Origin: Muricea muricata
Taxonomy: Eukaryota > Cnidaria > Anthozoa > Malacalcyonacea > Plexauridae
Assembly (NCBI GenBank): GCA_963855995.1
Contig: OY979720.1
Span: 17,568,139-17,632,138, forward strand
Length of the DNA: 64,000 nucleotides
Direction: 5' to 3'
Position 1 is the first letter of the stretch. Each line of letters opens with the position of its first letter. The notes under the pieces were generated by a model. The model worked only from the letters and a program-made list of their open reading frames with translations, was not told the DNA's origin and searched no databases. Below, in pieces: positions 35,145 to 64,000 of the stretch. The translations under genes were made by a program, and so were the position numbers.

Positions 35145-36427
35145 AGGATTACATGTACTGTCGCACCTTGCGTGGTTTTGTTATTGTTTGCATTCTGTTT
35201 TATTTTGTTAAAATACCTTGTTGACCCTGCAATTCTATGGTATAACAATAATCCTTTACAAAACTTACAATTTTTTGAGTATTAGAGAGACAGAGAGAGT
35301 TTAGGTGATGTTTCACCAATGACAAAATATTATGTATTTTCTTTTCATAAACGAGCATTGTAATTCAGTTAAATTTGATCTTGTGTTTGTCGATGCCGGT
35401 GTCCCAGGAAATATGGCCCCCCTATAAAATGCCACCCCTCTGGGGACCATACTTCCTAGGAAATATGACCCCTCTCTTAGGAAATTTAGGTTAGGGTTTC
35501 CAAACGGGGGGGGAATATTTCCTAGGAAATATGGCCCAGGAGGTATATTTCCTGTTACACCGGCCTAGGTTGATAAAAAGGTCACTTGCCCAAGCTTTCA
35601 ACTGCCGTGTTGAAAAATGAAAGTACTTTACTTTAGTTTTACTTGGTATGAGCAAATTCACTCAAAAACGCTGCACATAACCAAGAAAGATTAAATAGAT
35701 ATCAGTGGGTGGCTACGAGAAGTGGAAATAACGCATGGTTAGTACAGGTCAATGAGAGTAAAATCATACGACACTTCAACGAGTTTAAATAGATTTTGAA
35801 ACAGATTTGAATTCTTTCAACGTCATGAAATGTCCAGAAACTAAAGCCAGACGAATTGAAGGACTTTCATGTTTTGCCCGAACCCTGTAATACAGTTTTG
35901 GGTAATGAATTGCAAATTTAAAATTTGTACTGTACAACACATGGTTAATGAAGAGAATGAATTTCTGTGTGGATTCTATCTGTGATTCTATGTAACAGAC
36001 ATCAACTCATTTCATTTACACTTTTGCGAGTACACCGTTTACTGTATTATTTTAACTTTTCTCTAACCTTCAAATCGCTGTGTTTATAGATATGTGGCAT
36101 TACAAAATTGTTTTCTTTATTCGCGCAATTGTTGTCACACACGAGGCATATAGTATTTAGAAAACGAAAGACAGCTTATAGTATCGTATTTCATTTATTA
36201 GAAGTTATATTTCCAGTTTGAAGTGCCATTTTAGGAATTACTTTATCTTTTTCAAGAATATGCTTGATCGCAGTCTCTACATTTGAATATGAGCACTTGT
36301 TGCGTCGCCGTTTAACAACAAGAGCTAGAGGGTTAATTTTTTAATACCAAACTTTTAATACCCCCTAGATCCCTCTGATACGGTTGATATGACTAATGCT
36401 TTATCCCTAACATTATTCTATATGTAC
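35145..36427. other. convergent 3' intergenic region
   Basis: 3' UTRs of the sulfatase (+) and EIF3A (-). A minus-strand AATAAA for EIF3A lies at 36116-36121. Apart from the MITE at 35395-35564, no gene was seen. Confidence 0.5.
35395..35564. mobile_element. 170-bp MITE with gccggtgt ends
   Basis: Inverted ends gccggtgtNNcaggaaatat are at 35395 and at the complement ending 35564. It lies between the convergent sulfatase and EIF3A 3' ends. Confidence 0.6.
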
Positions 36428-39400
36428 CTAACGACCACCAACTGTAGTCCAACCGTCACTACTCTCCCCATCAGGCTTTCGGTCACGGTCACCACTGCTG
36501 GTACCGCTGCCCCCTTTACGAGCCGCCGACCACGAACGACCTGAAAGCGTGGAAAAAATTGAAAGACAACAAATTGTGTACGTGTAATTAGAAACAAGTC
36601 TGTTGTCAATGGGACGGGCTTGCCGTCACAAGCTGTCGCAGGAGCCTCGAATTCACCCAAATATCAGCTTATTGTAACTAGTCTGTTGCAAGATAACAAC
36701 AGACGTGTGGCAACTTGGTGTTTTTGGCTGTGCAACTAATAATACCTTCAGATCTCCCTCCAGTTGGTCCATCGCGCCGCCATGGTCCTGGGTCCCTGTC
36801 ATCCTCTCTGTTCCTCCATCGTCCCCCACCTTCCCTGTCATCTGAACGTCGTGGGGGACCTCTATCATCGGAGTAACGCTCGCCACCGCCAGGACGAGGA
36901 GGTGGGCCACGATCATCTCTGGGGGGACCTCTACTACTGCGCCAAGAATCACTATCGTCCCTGAATCCACCTGACAACAACAGTAAAGTGTACAATATTG
37001 TCATCATCAGACTTCTTGACAAGTGATTGTACAAGTTTGAAAGCACCCTGAAAATTTTCCTTCTATTCCCTACCTCTCGGAGGGCCATCGCGAGGCCCCG
37101 GGCCACGATCACCGCCGTCGCGGTCCCGACCCCATGCCGGGCGGTCACGATCGTCGTCCCGGCCAAAGTCGCGACTTGGTCCTCGATCTTGATCGCGACC
37201 CCATCCGCCACGATCGCGATCTCTTCCCCACGAACGACCTACAAGGACACCATTACAGCCGTTACTTCAAGCAGCTTCGAGCAAGCAACACTAGAGAGAT
37301 GAATGCGTTAAAACACGTGAAGAACTGCGCACACTCACCTCCATCACGATCACGGTCCATGTCTCGATCACGTGAATACCCACCGCGGTCACGTTCTGAG
37401 TCACGCCCCCAACCTCGTTCTTCACGACCCCATGGACGGCCACCACCATCGCGTTCACGATCTGGCTCACGATCACGACCCCACGCACGATCTGGCTCAC
37501 GATTCCATCCACCTCGATCTCGATCCACTTCGCGATCTCCATCGCGACGCCATGAGCGATCGTTGTCGCGACCGCGCCAAGGACCCCCTTCAGCCTCTAC
37601 TGAGATTCAATCAACCACAATCAAGAGTTCGATTAAATCAGTCACAATCAAGAGTTGATTAAGTCAGAATCAACAGTTTCATATGACGATGATGCTGAAA
37701 TTTGATAAACATTTCAACTTACCATCTCGTCGCTTTTGTTCCTCGCGTTCTCTTTCTTTCTTCGCTTCCTCTTCTCTTCTCTCAATTTCCTGTTCTTTTT
37801 CTCGTTTCTTCCTTTCTATTTCATCCAGTTTTGCTTTCCTCTCCTTTTCTTCCTTCTCCTTTCTTTCTTTCTCTTCCCGAGCGATCCTCTCCTTTTCTTC
37901 TCGTTCTGAACACAAAGAGAAAGGAAACAATTTGTTGCTAATCAGATGAAGGCACAAAAGAAGAATGAAGAAATTCATTCAACAAACAAAAAGTTACCTT
38001 TTCGCAATCTTTCTTCTTCAGCTTTTCTTCTGGCTTCCTCTTTCTCTCGCTGATATTTGATTTTCCTTTCCCGGATGCGATCCAGTCGTCGATTATTGAG
38101 ACGTTCCTTGCGAATGCTGTTTAGTTCTTCCTCGAATTTCTCCTTCTTGGCCTTGGGAAGTTTGCACGAGAAATCAGTATTCAATCGTTGGAATGGCAAA
38201 CACTGGTCAACTTCACTTTTCAAACTTTTTTCCGGTTTCGGAAAAATTCACAAGTCGATTCAAGACTTAAATACTGGTCATGCTACCAAGGCTTACGCCG
38301 GTTTTCCACTAGCGAATTTTTTCGCGCGAAGCGACTTTTTCCCTTTGTTCTTGAGCTTTCAGCCGCGACTATGCGGGACCAATTGAGTTTAGACAAAAAA
38401 GAAAAGTCACTTCGCGCGAAAAAATTCGCAAATGGAAAACCGGCTTTACGTGACCACAGTACGAATTTTGCTCCACGTTTAAAAAAAATCGTAAAAAACA
38501 TTAAAAATTCATTATAATTTATGACGATCAAAAACACAGAACAAAACACAACGGAAATCACTCCTTACAGTATTTGGAGAAAACGATGATTACTATTTAG
38601 GTTGAGATTATCAACACTCTGCCTCACTTAAATGACATACATTACCTCGAATGCTTTCTTACGACTGTCCGCCAGTTGCTCAAGGAATGCATCTCGGTCA
38701 TCAAGTATTCGTAACAACCTGTTCTTCATTTCCATTGCTTTCTCGCGTTCACGAATGGCTGTTTTAATCTGAGTAAATGTCAAATAACATGCTTGCTTTA
38801 TAGCCTCATAACCATAACAGCTAAACCTAGGAAAACACGTTTATGAGTATTGCGGCCAAACTTTACGTTACCTTCTCTTCCTGTTCTTCGTCCCAAAATT
38901 CTCTGTCTGCTACCACAAACTCCTCATACTGTTTCGTCAGCAAAGGAACTTCCTCTAGTCTTTTGGCTCGCTCAAAATGATCCACTCTCTTCTCTTGTAA
39001 TTTCAACTTGTTCTGCATTTCTCTCTTCTCTCTGTCCAACTGCTCGACTTGACGTGCCATGATATCGTCAGCATCCATCTCCTCAATTTCCTAGAGAACA
39101 CAAGAATCACATTGAAAATCTAATCAAAATGTTGTGTGGGTTTTTCACCTGCAGTTCCGGCAGTTTAACCTGCAGTTCCGCAGGTGAAAAATTCAGCCTC
39201 CACGAAACAAATGCTGTATACAAAATGGTTTTGCATCAGTAGTGATAATTTTTGATCAGCTGGGTATGTAAATCATACAGTATGAAATGCATTTAACATC
39301 ATTTGCAAAACCATTTGTACAGTACAGCACAATAAGAATCAGAGCTCTTCGGTTAAAGAAAAGTTAAAGTTTCTCCCAATTGAAAAAACGTTCATAACAA

Positions 39401-42400
39401 CAGAATAAGGTAAACCAAGCCTTCCATCAATTCTTACTCATGATCACAATCAATGATGTTCAATCACTCGTCTACAATCACAATCACCGTCACTTAACCC
39501 AACTATAATCACTGTATATCAAAATCAGTTCTTCGCTTTTATTGTACAAAACATATATCACTTCGAACCATTATCCACCATCACCAATAACAATCAGAGA
39601 GAGTACTAAAATAGACAGGAATCCCACAAATCGTACGATTTAACCGCAGTTAGCATACCATTGTTTGAATTCAAAATCCGGGGTTAAATTACCAAGCCTC
39701 GAGGGATGATGCGGTAAAAATCCCGTGATAAGCGGGATTCCAGGTCTGCGACTTCAACAATAAACGTACCTGTTCTGTCAAATTTTTCAAAGCTCTTGCA
39801 CCGACTGTAGTTTTCTTCAACGCCATAATCTTTTCCATCGCTTGCTTCTTTTCAATTTCTTGAAGTTCCCGTTGTTTTCGTTTTTCCTCTCTCATTGTCG
39901 CCTCTGCTTCCAGGCGTTGTTGTTCTGCTTTCATCGCCTTGTTTCGTTGCTTGTCTCTCTCGGCTTGCTCTTCTTTTTCCTGATCAACATTGGGGTATCA
40001 ACACAATTACTGTGAGTGACAATGAATGTGAGAGAGGTATACGGGAAGTAAAGTAAAAATCACAAAAAAATAACGAAATATTCGCACACGTCACAGTGGA
40101 TTGGTCTGCATCAGTCTATGGGTGATGAAATTAATCATCATTTTATTTCAGGAAATTTCTTACTAGATCATCATTTGCAGAAACTTTGACGATGAATTTC
40201 TGAAATTTTACACTCTGTAAACACTGTAGTTAAAAAATCCTCATTGAGGGTGAAGTTAGTGCGAAAGATGCAAGTTATGCTAGTCTCCTTACGTGCAACA
40301 TTTTACCTTCTTTATGCTCAAATTTTCCAAGTGTTCTTTTCGTTTTTCAATCATTTGTTTTCTCTTCAACATATCTTGGTGTTCTCGTCGGGCTGTTTGT
40401 TCATAAGCAGCCAACGCATCTTCCAACGTTTTCGCTCGTTGCATCTATAATAAAACAATTTACCCTTACCTCATAGAATAACAATGCATTTCTTTTTACG
40501 TTTTGTCTTCGAATAGTCGTAATCAAATACAAGTGACAGACCCCACATGTACTGACACTAATACTAACTATTTGACAAAAAGGCGCTTCATGGAGAAGCT
40601 AGACATTATTGTCAAGAATATGAAGGCGAAATTTCCTGTCGACTATCAGCAGTTAGAAGAGAGTTAATCACGTATATATGTATGACATACAGCGTTCGCC
40701 TTTCGTCTTATTTTCGCTTTACTGACCGATGGCGAAGAATTCTGGACAATTATCTAAACAACACACGAACGTACCACGATTTCTGGCGGCTGCAATATCT
40801 CGATAGCTTTATGTAATGCTTGAGACATCACAATCAACTGACTGCGGATTTTCTCCGACGAAAGCGACTAAATAGAAAATGGGTTAAGATGGGTTACTAA
40901 TAATTATGATTTTTGTCCACTTCACTTGATGTTGAATGAAGGGAAAACGTCCTAATCTCTCGGGTGAAATCATAAACATGTCCACATATAAGCAGGGAAT
41001 AGTTGGCAAAAGTCAACTGGAGTTCCTCTGGCATTAGTCGACCCCACGGGCACGGGCGACATTTCGGTACCCAGACAGCTACGGTACCTCCTAGTAGTAA
41101 ATACGGTAACGTACTGGATAAGGTATCGCATCAGTCTATGGGTGATGATTTTTGATCATGGTAAATCATACAGTATGAAATACATTTAACATCATTTGCA
41201 ATATCATTCATACAGGACGGGATGAAGAATACTACACTTATTCATGCAGTTAAACAACGCTGGGCGAAATGGCACCGGAATTTTAGTTTGATCAATTGAA
41301 AGATCTTTAAAGGAAACAGTATCGGCTACTTCAAATCTTGTCTCCAGATTCTTTAGATATTTTGCGGAAAGGAAAGGCGGGCTCTCCACCAACTTGGACT
41401 TCGTGAAATTTCTTGCCTACCTGAAAGTATGGGCCATCCATAACCTCTTCCTTTTGATCAACGCTGAGATCTGAGCGAAAACTGATCGAATTTGAACGAT
41501 GATCTATCAGCACCTAATAGCAGCAGAAAAAAATTTCTACCATTATCTTCAGTGGAAATTGATGGAATACACGCAGGGTAAGTGCGTTATTCTGCATCAG
41601 TCTATGGGTGATGAAATTGTTCATCATTTTGTCAGGAAAATTATTATTAGATCATCATTTGCAGAAACAGTAATGATTTTCTTAGATCTTGAAAAAGTTT
41701 GTGGTATTACTCTGAATTTTATATCAACACTGGGCAAGCTGAGAAACAATACTTTCAGAACACCAAGAGACATTCTTAAAACGTTTTCGAAGTATACCAC
41801 AAAGTCAAACAATCTATTCTTTAGATAATGGATAAAAACCTGAAGATTATTTCTCTTGGCGGCCTCGACAATCACTTTCTCCAACTGGAAGATGTCTGTA
41901 AATGTTACCAACTCCAGCAGTTTAGGAATAGAGATTGTCTGATACACTTGAGACACCTAAGAACGAAATTCATGCAATGAACAGACCAAAATCACAAAAT
42001 AAATGTAAGATACTTCAGTGATCGAAAAGGACAACTCAAAGTGAAATACTGATATTTTCGTATCACAACTAAAGCAAACATTTCTTAAACTTAACATTCA
42101 TGGTTGCCATTTTGACAGCAAGGACATGATAAATAATTTTTTTGCAATACTTCCTATATCAAAGCAATCCTTTGCAAATTCTTCCTTATTTTGCATAATT
42201 CTCATTAGTAACATACCAAACACAATATTTTTAACATCACAGTATTTACCAGTTTTTATGAAGTAAAACAGGAAAAGCAAAAATAACGAAGGCCCACAAC
42301 AGCATAGTGTGGCAGCAATCCATACCAAGGTTCACACCACATAACCCCTCCACCCACATAAATAACTTACATGACCTTAGGCACTTCATTGGTGGGTTAA

Positions 42401-45400
42401 AGAGCAATCTCTTAGAGAATCAAAATGGCTTTGTCTAGCTTTCTATAAACATTATATTATAATAACCTGATTAAGAAGTTTAACAACTGCAATGTCTTGA
42501 AGCGGTTTCACGTAGGTGTTTAACTCTTCATTTTCACTCAGAATTTTTGTCACACTTTCGACATCTTTGCAAAGTTTTAGCGGATCAAAGTCTTCCTCCA
42601 GCCATTGGTACAGGTTCTTGATTTCAGGCATTGCATACTCTATCACATTCAATTTGATCTGTGAAAGATTACAACACATAAAAATTATCGGGCGCATAAA
42701 TTGATAGTAAATAGAATTACACATGGTTTGAAGGCTAACTTCCAAAACAACATAACTCACTCTCTGTGTTATTGTCCAGGTTTATGCAAAAGTCGGTACA
42801 TATCTAATCACAATCCTGTTGTATTTTTTTTGTAAACAACCAATAGCTAATTAATGTTGAACTAGACTGTTCATGCATAACAGGAACAAATGGCCCAAAG
42901 AAAGGTTGCATAAACCTACCCCAACATATAATGTATAACAAGCTTAAGCCTGTTTTCTCAAAGGCTACAAACAATTTAACTGTTGGCAGAATCATGGAAG
43001 TCCAAAGAAAGAGAAAGTGCTGCAAGCTTACTTACCAAGTCACTGACAAGTTTCTTGCGTGTTGGAACAGTCTGTAAACCCAACAATGTTGCCAGACGAC
43101 GGGATTTCTCTCTTGCCACCTCATCGAACATCAGATATTTGTCAGATTCCGTCTGGGGTAAAGGCAGTGGAATGGAGAGCACGGCCATCAACAGACGAGA
43201 TGCCATTCTTGATAAAACATAAAATAAACAAATATGTAGCTTGAAACGTTACAAAATGCTACAAACTATGTCAGAAAGTGCTGCCGAGGGAGAGTGTTGT
43301 TTCCACAGGTGTTCTTAATAAAGATGATACATAATTATGACAACTTAATATTATAATTCTGGAGTATAGTATAGAGAAGTCCTGCCAGTGTAGGCAACAA
43401 TGATCAGGCTATGTGTTACATGTTGTAATATAAGGGCTTAGTGCTTCACTCCCCACTTTTATTACAACAAACCACAGTTGTACAGTACTTTCCTAAACCT
43501 TAGGCCTAAAAAGTAGTCTGTCAATTTTTTTGCAATTCAACTTGTTCTCAAGGCACAAAATGTACAATAGGAATGCCCTCCATCCAAACTTCTTATCATG
43601 TTAATTGTATTTAATGAAAAATCTATTTGAACGTGTACATGTTGTACATTTCACTAAACCTATTTACTTACTTCTGCAGTTCTTCTGGTGTAATAGTCTT
43701 CTTCTGCTCTCTGCACAAGACAAACAGCCTTTGCAAAGCAGCAGCGTGGTAGAGATAGTTGCGAGATTTCCAGAACACCAGCGCAGTCTTTTGATAGTAG
43801 TTTGCAAGCAGTTGTGGCTTGGGAGTTTTCTTTGCAAGCTGCATCAAGTTGTAGATATCTTCCACAGCTTTGAATGCTTCCTATATGGTAAACATGTTGA
43901 ATAATATTGATTACACCCAAAATTTAATATATAACAAAAAAACACATGATAAACTTGTGAGGCTTCTCTGTTCCCACAGGCTCCTTTTCAAAGCTGGCAC
44001 CCGCCACGGAGCACATTCCATAGACTGCACGCTGGATATCACTAGTCTGGCATAGTGCCCAGGCATATCAGCGCACAATGAAGTAAAAAAATCATATGTG
44101 TTTGGCATACTGTATTTTTGTATGTAACTACTTGTATTTTGTTAAAAAGTAGGCAAAATTTTAATATCTTACGCTAATCTTTTTTTTTATTAATTAACAA
44201 TGCAAACACTGCATGGTAGTTCAAAAGGTTTGGTGTATCTTTGGCATTCTCTTTACACAGAATGCACCCTGGTATGTTGAAGGTGAACAAGAACTAACCT
44301 GCCACAACTCCATGGCTATAGCACTATCAAGCTGAGCAAGTCTTGTCTCCAGGTGCATTTGAACACTGTCAGCATTGCTAAGGTTCACTGCATTTGTCTG
44401 TCCTTGATGTCTTATTATCAGTGTAAGATGGTTTCTCAGCTATAAGAAAAATATGTGCCACATTAGTGACATTACCCCCACATGGTCCTACATGGTAAGC
44501 CTAGCTTAACAAGCAATCTGGCATCAAATGTTGGACAGTCACCGACTATTGCACTTTCAAATTATTACTTACATTGTCGCAAAGCTTACGAAATTCTGTT
44601 CTTCTTGTATATTTCAAGCAAAATTTAAATGCTAAACAAACAAAATGAATACATGCTATTCGAGAGTTCATTATGCCTAATATTACGAAACTTGAATAAA
44701 AATAAAAAAACAGATTTAATCAGACTTTTTTCAAGACCGTCACAACCAAACTAATACACTCATGATATCGTTTCAGCCGTCAACTTTGTGACAAACCTTT
44801 AACAAGATGTCTGTATCAGAGTTCTAAGGAGTTAGGACAACCTCGTTACAAGTTGATATTAACATGCTATTCAAACTTTAAACAACTTGGAATACAACTA
44901 GTGAACTTGTCAAACAGCTTGTTAACATGTGCGAGATTTTTACATGTGTACAACGATAGTAGCTACCACAATACCTTGTTGTGCCACTTCATGGTATAAT
45001 TTCTCAACCCTGGCATTATTTCTTAACAACTCCAGCACATTGCGATAAGCTTCCCACAAGAACTTCACCCAAGGTGTAACCATCAATCTGTCCACTCGAT
45101 CCTGACTAACTTCTCCGCTGACATAGCTCAACAAAATACTCTCTGGTGTTTGGATTTGTTCGAGATCTTCAACATCGACCTTCTCGCGGGATTCCGCCTG
45201 TGCTGTCTCTGCTTTCTTCTCACTTAAGGTGAGAAAATAGCGGACAATTTCCTCGAGAGAAGCGACATTCACTTGCTGAGAAATGAGCTTATACTGGTAC
45301 ATTCCTTCCTTGGCTTCATGACTCTGACGCAGGTCAACACACAATTCAAGGTACTTGCGAAGGATGGGTTCGTGGATTTTTTGCAAAGTGCGATGCTTTT

Positions 45401-46931
45401 TACTTTTAATCACATCTCGCAAGGCAGCGAGAGCTTCCTCCTTTTTGCCAACCTCAATGAATTCTACAAGACAAATTGTTTTTCACTAACTCACTCTCTT
45501 CTGAAATGTTTGGTTTGCAGATAGTGTTTGGGATGTACATAGCAGTAATGTAGCCTGGAGGAAATCTAAGCCCAGGGTTTTTAGGGTTTTTCCTTGTGTC
45601 TAGTTTTGCAGAGTAGATCAAGTTTAGGTGAACAGCAGGCAGCCTGAATCAGGTGCCCCTTTTTCCTCCAAAAAAGTAGTTGTGATAATACTAAAAGAAT
45701 TATTCGCCTCAAACATACTTCAAGTAGAAATCATCATGGTTTAAAAGGATCGCATGTTTGTAAAAACAGGTATATTTTACAATGCCTTACTGTATCTGCA
45801 TCGTGGCACAATATTATTAATTATTATAATAACTCTAGCTAGCATTGGGACATATTTTGCAGGCTAAAATAAACAGATCAGCGAGCTAAAATACATTTCA
45901 GTCCGCTGACGTAATAGCCAGTTTATAAATAATTTTAAATGCCCACATTTGAGTAATATTTTACGTTTTTGCTCAAATATATGGCCTTTAAAATTATTAT
46001 AACAGTAATAGATGTTCTTGGGCATAAATGATTCTCAATCGGGCCAAAAACATATTTATGCCTGTGAGCATCAACTCTATTATTGTAATATCAAATCTGA
46101 ATTGCTCTCAACAATTGGTTTACATAATACATCTGCCAGACAGCCAAAATCATCTCGATGCCGATCATTGGTCAATTACAGGTCACAAGAAATTTTGGAC
46201 CAACAAGTTTGCCAAATGTGAAATGCTTGAAATCAATACCTCACAACTTCAGAAGGGTAGACTATCTAACTTGTTATTTAATAACTCTAACCCAAACTTT
46301 GACCCAAACCTTACCCTAACCCTATGTGGTCAGGTATTGTATCATAAGGGTCGCACAACCTCAGAAGGATAATTTTCAGTAAAAATCATGTGCACGTGAG
46401 AAAATTTGACTGACCACATTAGCTCAAAAGGTCCTTATCTCTTCAAAGAGCTAAGCTTTTAGACTCTTGGCCTCCATTTCAGAGGTGAAATAATCGAGTA
46501 CATTGCTTATTTTTGACATTATTTATTATAATAAGTTTATAATTCTATTAATTACGAACTTCACATATTTCACGCTCGTTTCACGTGCTATAAAAATAAC
46601 TATCTGTACGTCTACATATCTACCCAACTTGACAAGACCAAATCAAACTAGTTTAGAAATCAGCCACGTCAACATTTTGCGATGATACCCGATCAAACTT
46701 TGGAAAAACTCAAAAAAAAAGGTACTGACATTTCAGATTTCCAGAATACACTTTTCTCATTAAAACACAATGAATTCAAAGTACATTTTTATATCTATAT
46801 ACCTTGCCATAGACGAATGTGTCCTTTTTTAACAATATTAACTACACAAATAATTAGAAGTAACACATAGAATAGGTCTTACCATTTGCTCGCTTCAGAG
46901 CGTTCTCTGGCTTCTGAAAATACGCGGGCAT
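36428..46931 (-). CDS. EIF3A: eukaryotic translation initiation factor 3 subunit A, complete
   Basis: Twenty exons: 46883-46931, 44975-45463, 44573-44631, 44299-44439, 43672-43880, 43036-43207, 42467-42658, 41840-41956, 41421-41513, 40775-40867, 40307-40444, 39770-39979, 38872-39090, 38646-38768, 37998-38151, 37723-37905, 37339-37599, 37074-37238, 36746-36970, 36428-36540. They sum to 3405 nt, 1134 aa (human 1382). Start [20 protein letters not shown]. Diagnostic blocks are [50 protein letters not shown] and [14 protein letters not shown] domain lies at about 315-490, followed by a long Lys/Glu-Arg coiled coil. Residues 881-1134 are an Arg/Asp/Gly-rich tail, shorter than in vertebrates and without their regular 10-residue repeats; it ends DGWTTVGGR. 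The protein is the scaffold of eIF3 on the 40S subunit. A CACGTG box (47200-47205) and a reversed CCAAT (47217-47221) lie upstream. Confidence 0.95.
38297..38444. mobile_element. 148-bp MITE in EIF3A intron, gccggttttcca ends
   Basis: Arms of about 50 bp (gccggttttccactagcgaa..., with ttcgcgcgaag) pair. Ends resemble the element at 25348-25698. It lies just upstream of exon 15. Confidence 0.7.
39233..41669. repeat. four dispersed copies of an EIF3A-intron repeat
   Basis: Copies start with gcatcagt(ctatgggtgatg) and end near catcatttgca: 39233-39327, 40108-40185, 41128-41217 and 41594-41669. They form two subtypes: 39233 and 41128 share atcatacagtatgaaat; 40108 and 41594 share tcaggaaa and agatcatcatttgcagaaac. 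All have the same orientation, each in a different intron. Confidence 0.75.
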
Positions 46932-48334
46932 AGTGTATTTTTAATGAAGCTTTTTCAAATTATTTTCAACACTCCATGTGCAATTTTCTCTCGAAGGCGA
47001 AAGACCGATGAATCAACACTACGTCGCAGTGGATTGTGGGATGCCCACACTGATCTATGATGACAGCGGATAGACTTGATGACATGAAGTAATGCAATGT
47101 TCAAAAGAGCTGTGCTGGGGGTAAAAAAATTAATATGGTAATGTGTAATGAGGTGTTTGAAGGTTACATTAGCTAGGGGGTACTTTTGTACACAATGGTC
47201 ACGTGTGCGACGGTAGCCAATCAACACCATGCCCTTCTGAGGTCAAATATTTCCAACAATGGGTGCAAATTTCATTTTTGCAATTCGATTTTCATCCAGT
47301 GCGCATGTTGTCTGCTTTTAGGTATTTCACGTCAACTGACCTGGATGGATACGTGGACACATACCAACACTGGCCTATATTAATGTCTAGTACAGGCAGG
47401 GGCGTGGCTAGGATAGGGTTGCCTAATTGTCTTCAAAATCATACTTGTATAAAGTTCAAATCCGGTGACATATTGAGAGGGAGGGAGCATTCTCTTCTCT
47501 GTAGTTTTGTGGCATTCTGAAGTATTGCATTTTCATTAAGCGAGCCCTCTTTACGTACCTACTCTTTGGAGAGGGCGGATCGCAGGCACATCGATGTTTT
47601 GAGTTGTTTCCCGTTGTATTTCCACTTAAATTTTTAACGTCGCTCAGTAATTGAACACATAACTTAACTCACACTCTGCTGAAAGATTTCTACAAAGAAA
47701 AATTTATTTATATGCTTACATATAACCTGATTTCCATGGAATAGATGGTGAATAAGAAGGTTTGAAAAATCTGAATGAAAAATTTTCAGATTTCTTTACG
47801 AAGCTATGCATTATAGGAGCTAGAGGTATTTCCAGCTACGAAGCAGTAAACTTGTGCCATCATGTTTAAGTTTGTAGTTTACTCTAATTTAGGCTCTATT
47901 GAAGAAAAGCATAGCCCTATAGCATAGCCCTATGGCATAGCCGCTTAGGGGACGGGACTAGTGAACGGATTACACGCGGACAGCGGTACGAAGAAAAAAC
48001 ATTTTCTTCTCGACAGAAGAAGTGAACGCCTTAGTAGGCGTCTTGTTCTGCGAATTAAATTGCTTACTTTTAAAAAATAACAAGTGCACAGAAGCTTTAA
48101 TAATACAATATTTTTCATCTGTTAACATTTATAAAATCAATATGTACAATTCTACTACACTTTCTACTTGAAAAACTTCGAGTTTACTAAATATATAACA
48201 ATCACCTATTAAATATAATTCCCTACTATAATATTTTATAATTTCATGACAATTACTAGATTATACAATTATAAATTTCCCCCGTTACCATTAATTAAAA
48301 CGATTCACAAACTAAAAAGTTCTTGATTAAAACG
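46932..48334. other. intergenic region between EIF3A 5' end and ferlin 3' end
   Basis: Holds the EIF3A promoter side (CACGTG at 47200-47205, reversed CCAAT at 47217-47221) and the ferlin 3' UTR side (AT-rich from about 48060). No additional gene was found. Confidence 0.5.

Positions 48335-64000
<15,666 letters not shown>

Noticed and set aside
37134..37658. Plus-strand Ser/Arg-rich frame resembling an SR protein
   Set aside because: Antisense shadow of the Arg/Asp-rich EIF3A tail exons; splice sites and conserved residues support the minus strand.
46270..46325. ccctaaccct telomere-like sequence
   Set aside because: Only one or two imperfect units; not a telomeric tract.

Overview
This is a metazoan nuclear window: AT-rich, intron-dense, with GT-AG introns and long introns full of short foldback elements. 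The gene families and the MITE-rich noncoding DNA point to a cnidarian, most likely an anthozoan (sea anemone or coral). That placement is inference; no species marker is visible.

Layout. Positions 400-982 (+) hold the last two exons of an NHLRC2-like gene. Positions 1672-14900 hold a tandem array of minus-strand genes: three near-identical 242-codon single-exon paralogues (2713-3441, 6990-7718, 11689-12417) with a papain-like-fold H...NCQ domain and a C-terminal CaaX-type tail, a short divergent relative (1672-1926), and several decayed copies of the gene's 3' end. Their upstream flanks are copied with them. Positions 17365-30220 (-) are a complete 11-exon LIM-domain-binding protein gene (LDB, 395 aa predicted). 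Its 7.1-kb last intron contains, on the opposite strand, a secreted Cys-rich EF-hand gene (TATA at 21585, CDS 22108-22569). Positions 31541-35144 (+) are a complete 4-exon steryl-sulfatase-type arylsulfatase (577 aa), head-to-head with LDB. Positions 36428-46931 (-) are a complete 20-exon EIF3A gene (1134 aa), convergent with the sulfatase. Positions 48335-64000 (-) are 40 exons (1586 codons) of a dysferlin/myoferlin-type ferlin whose 5' part lies beyond the window.

I placed exon boundaries by hand from family similarity, GT-AG sites and codon phase. For LDB, the sulfatase, EIF3A and the ferlin the exon lengths add up to one open frame.

The genes do not form an operon-like unit. NHLRC2, LDB, EIF3A and a ferlin are, however, all neighbours of the human 10q genes NHLRC2, LDB1, EIF3A and MYOF, so the window looks like a piece of conserved ancient animal linkage. 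The least explained part is the array of CaaX-tailed H...NCQ proteins. Other points of note are a partial exon duplication in LDB, a tandem-duplicated splice donor in the ferlin, a repeat family confined to EIF3A introns, and many palindromic elements.
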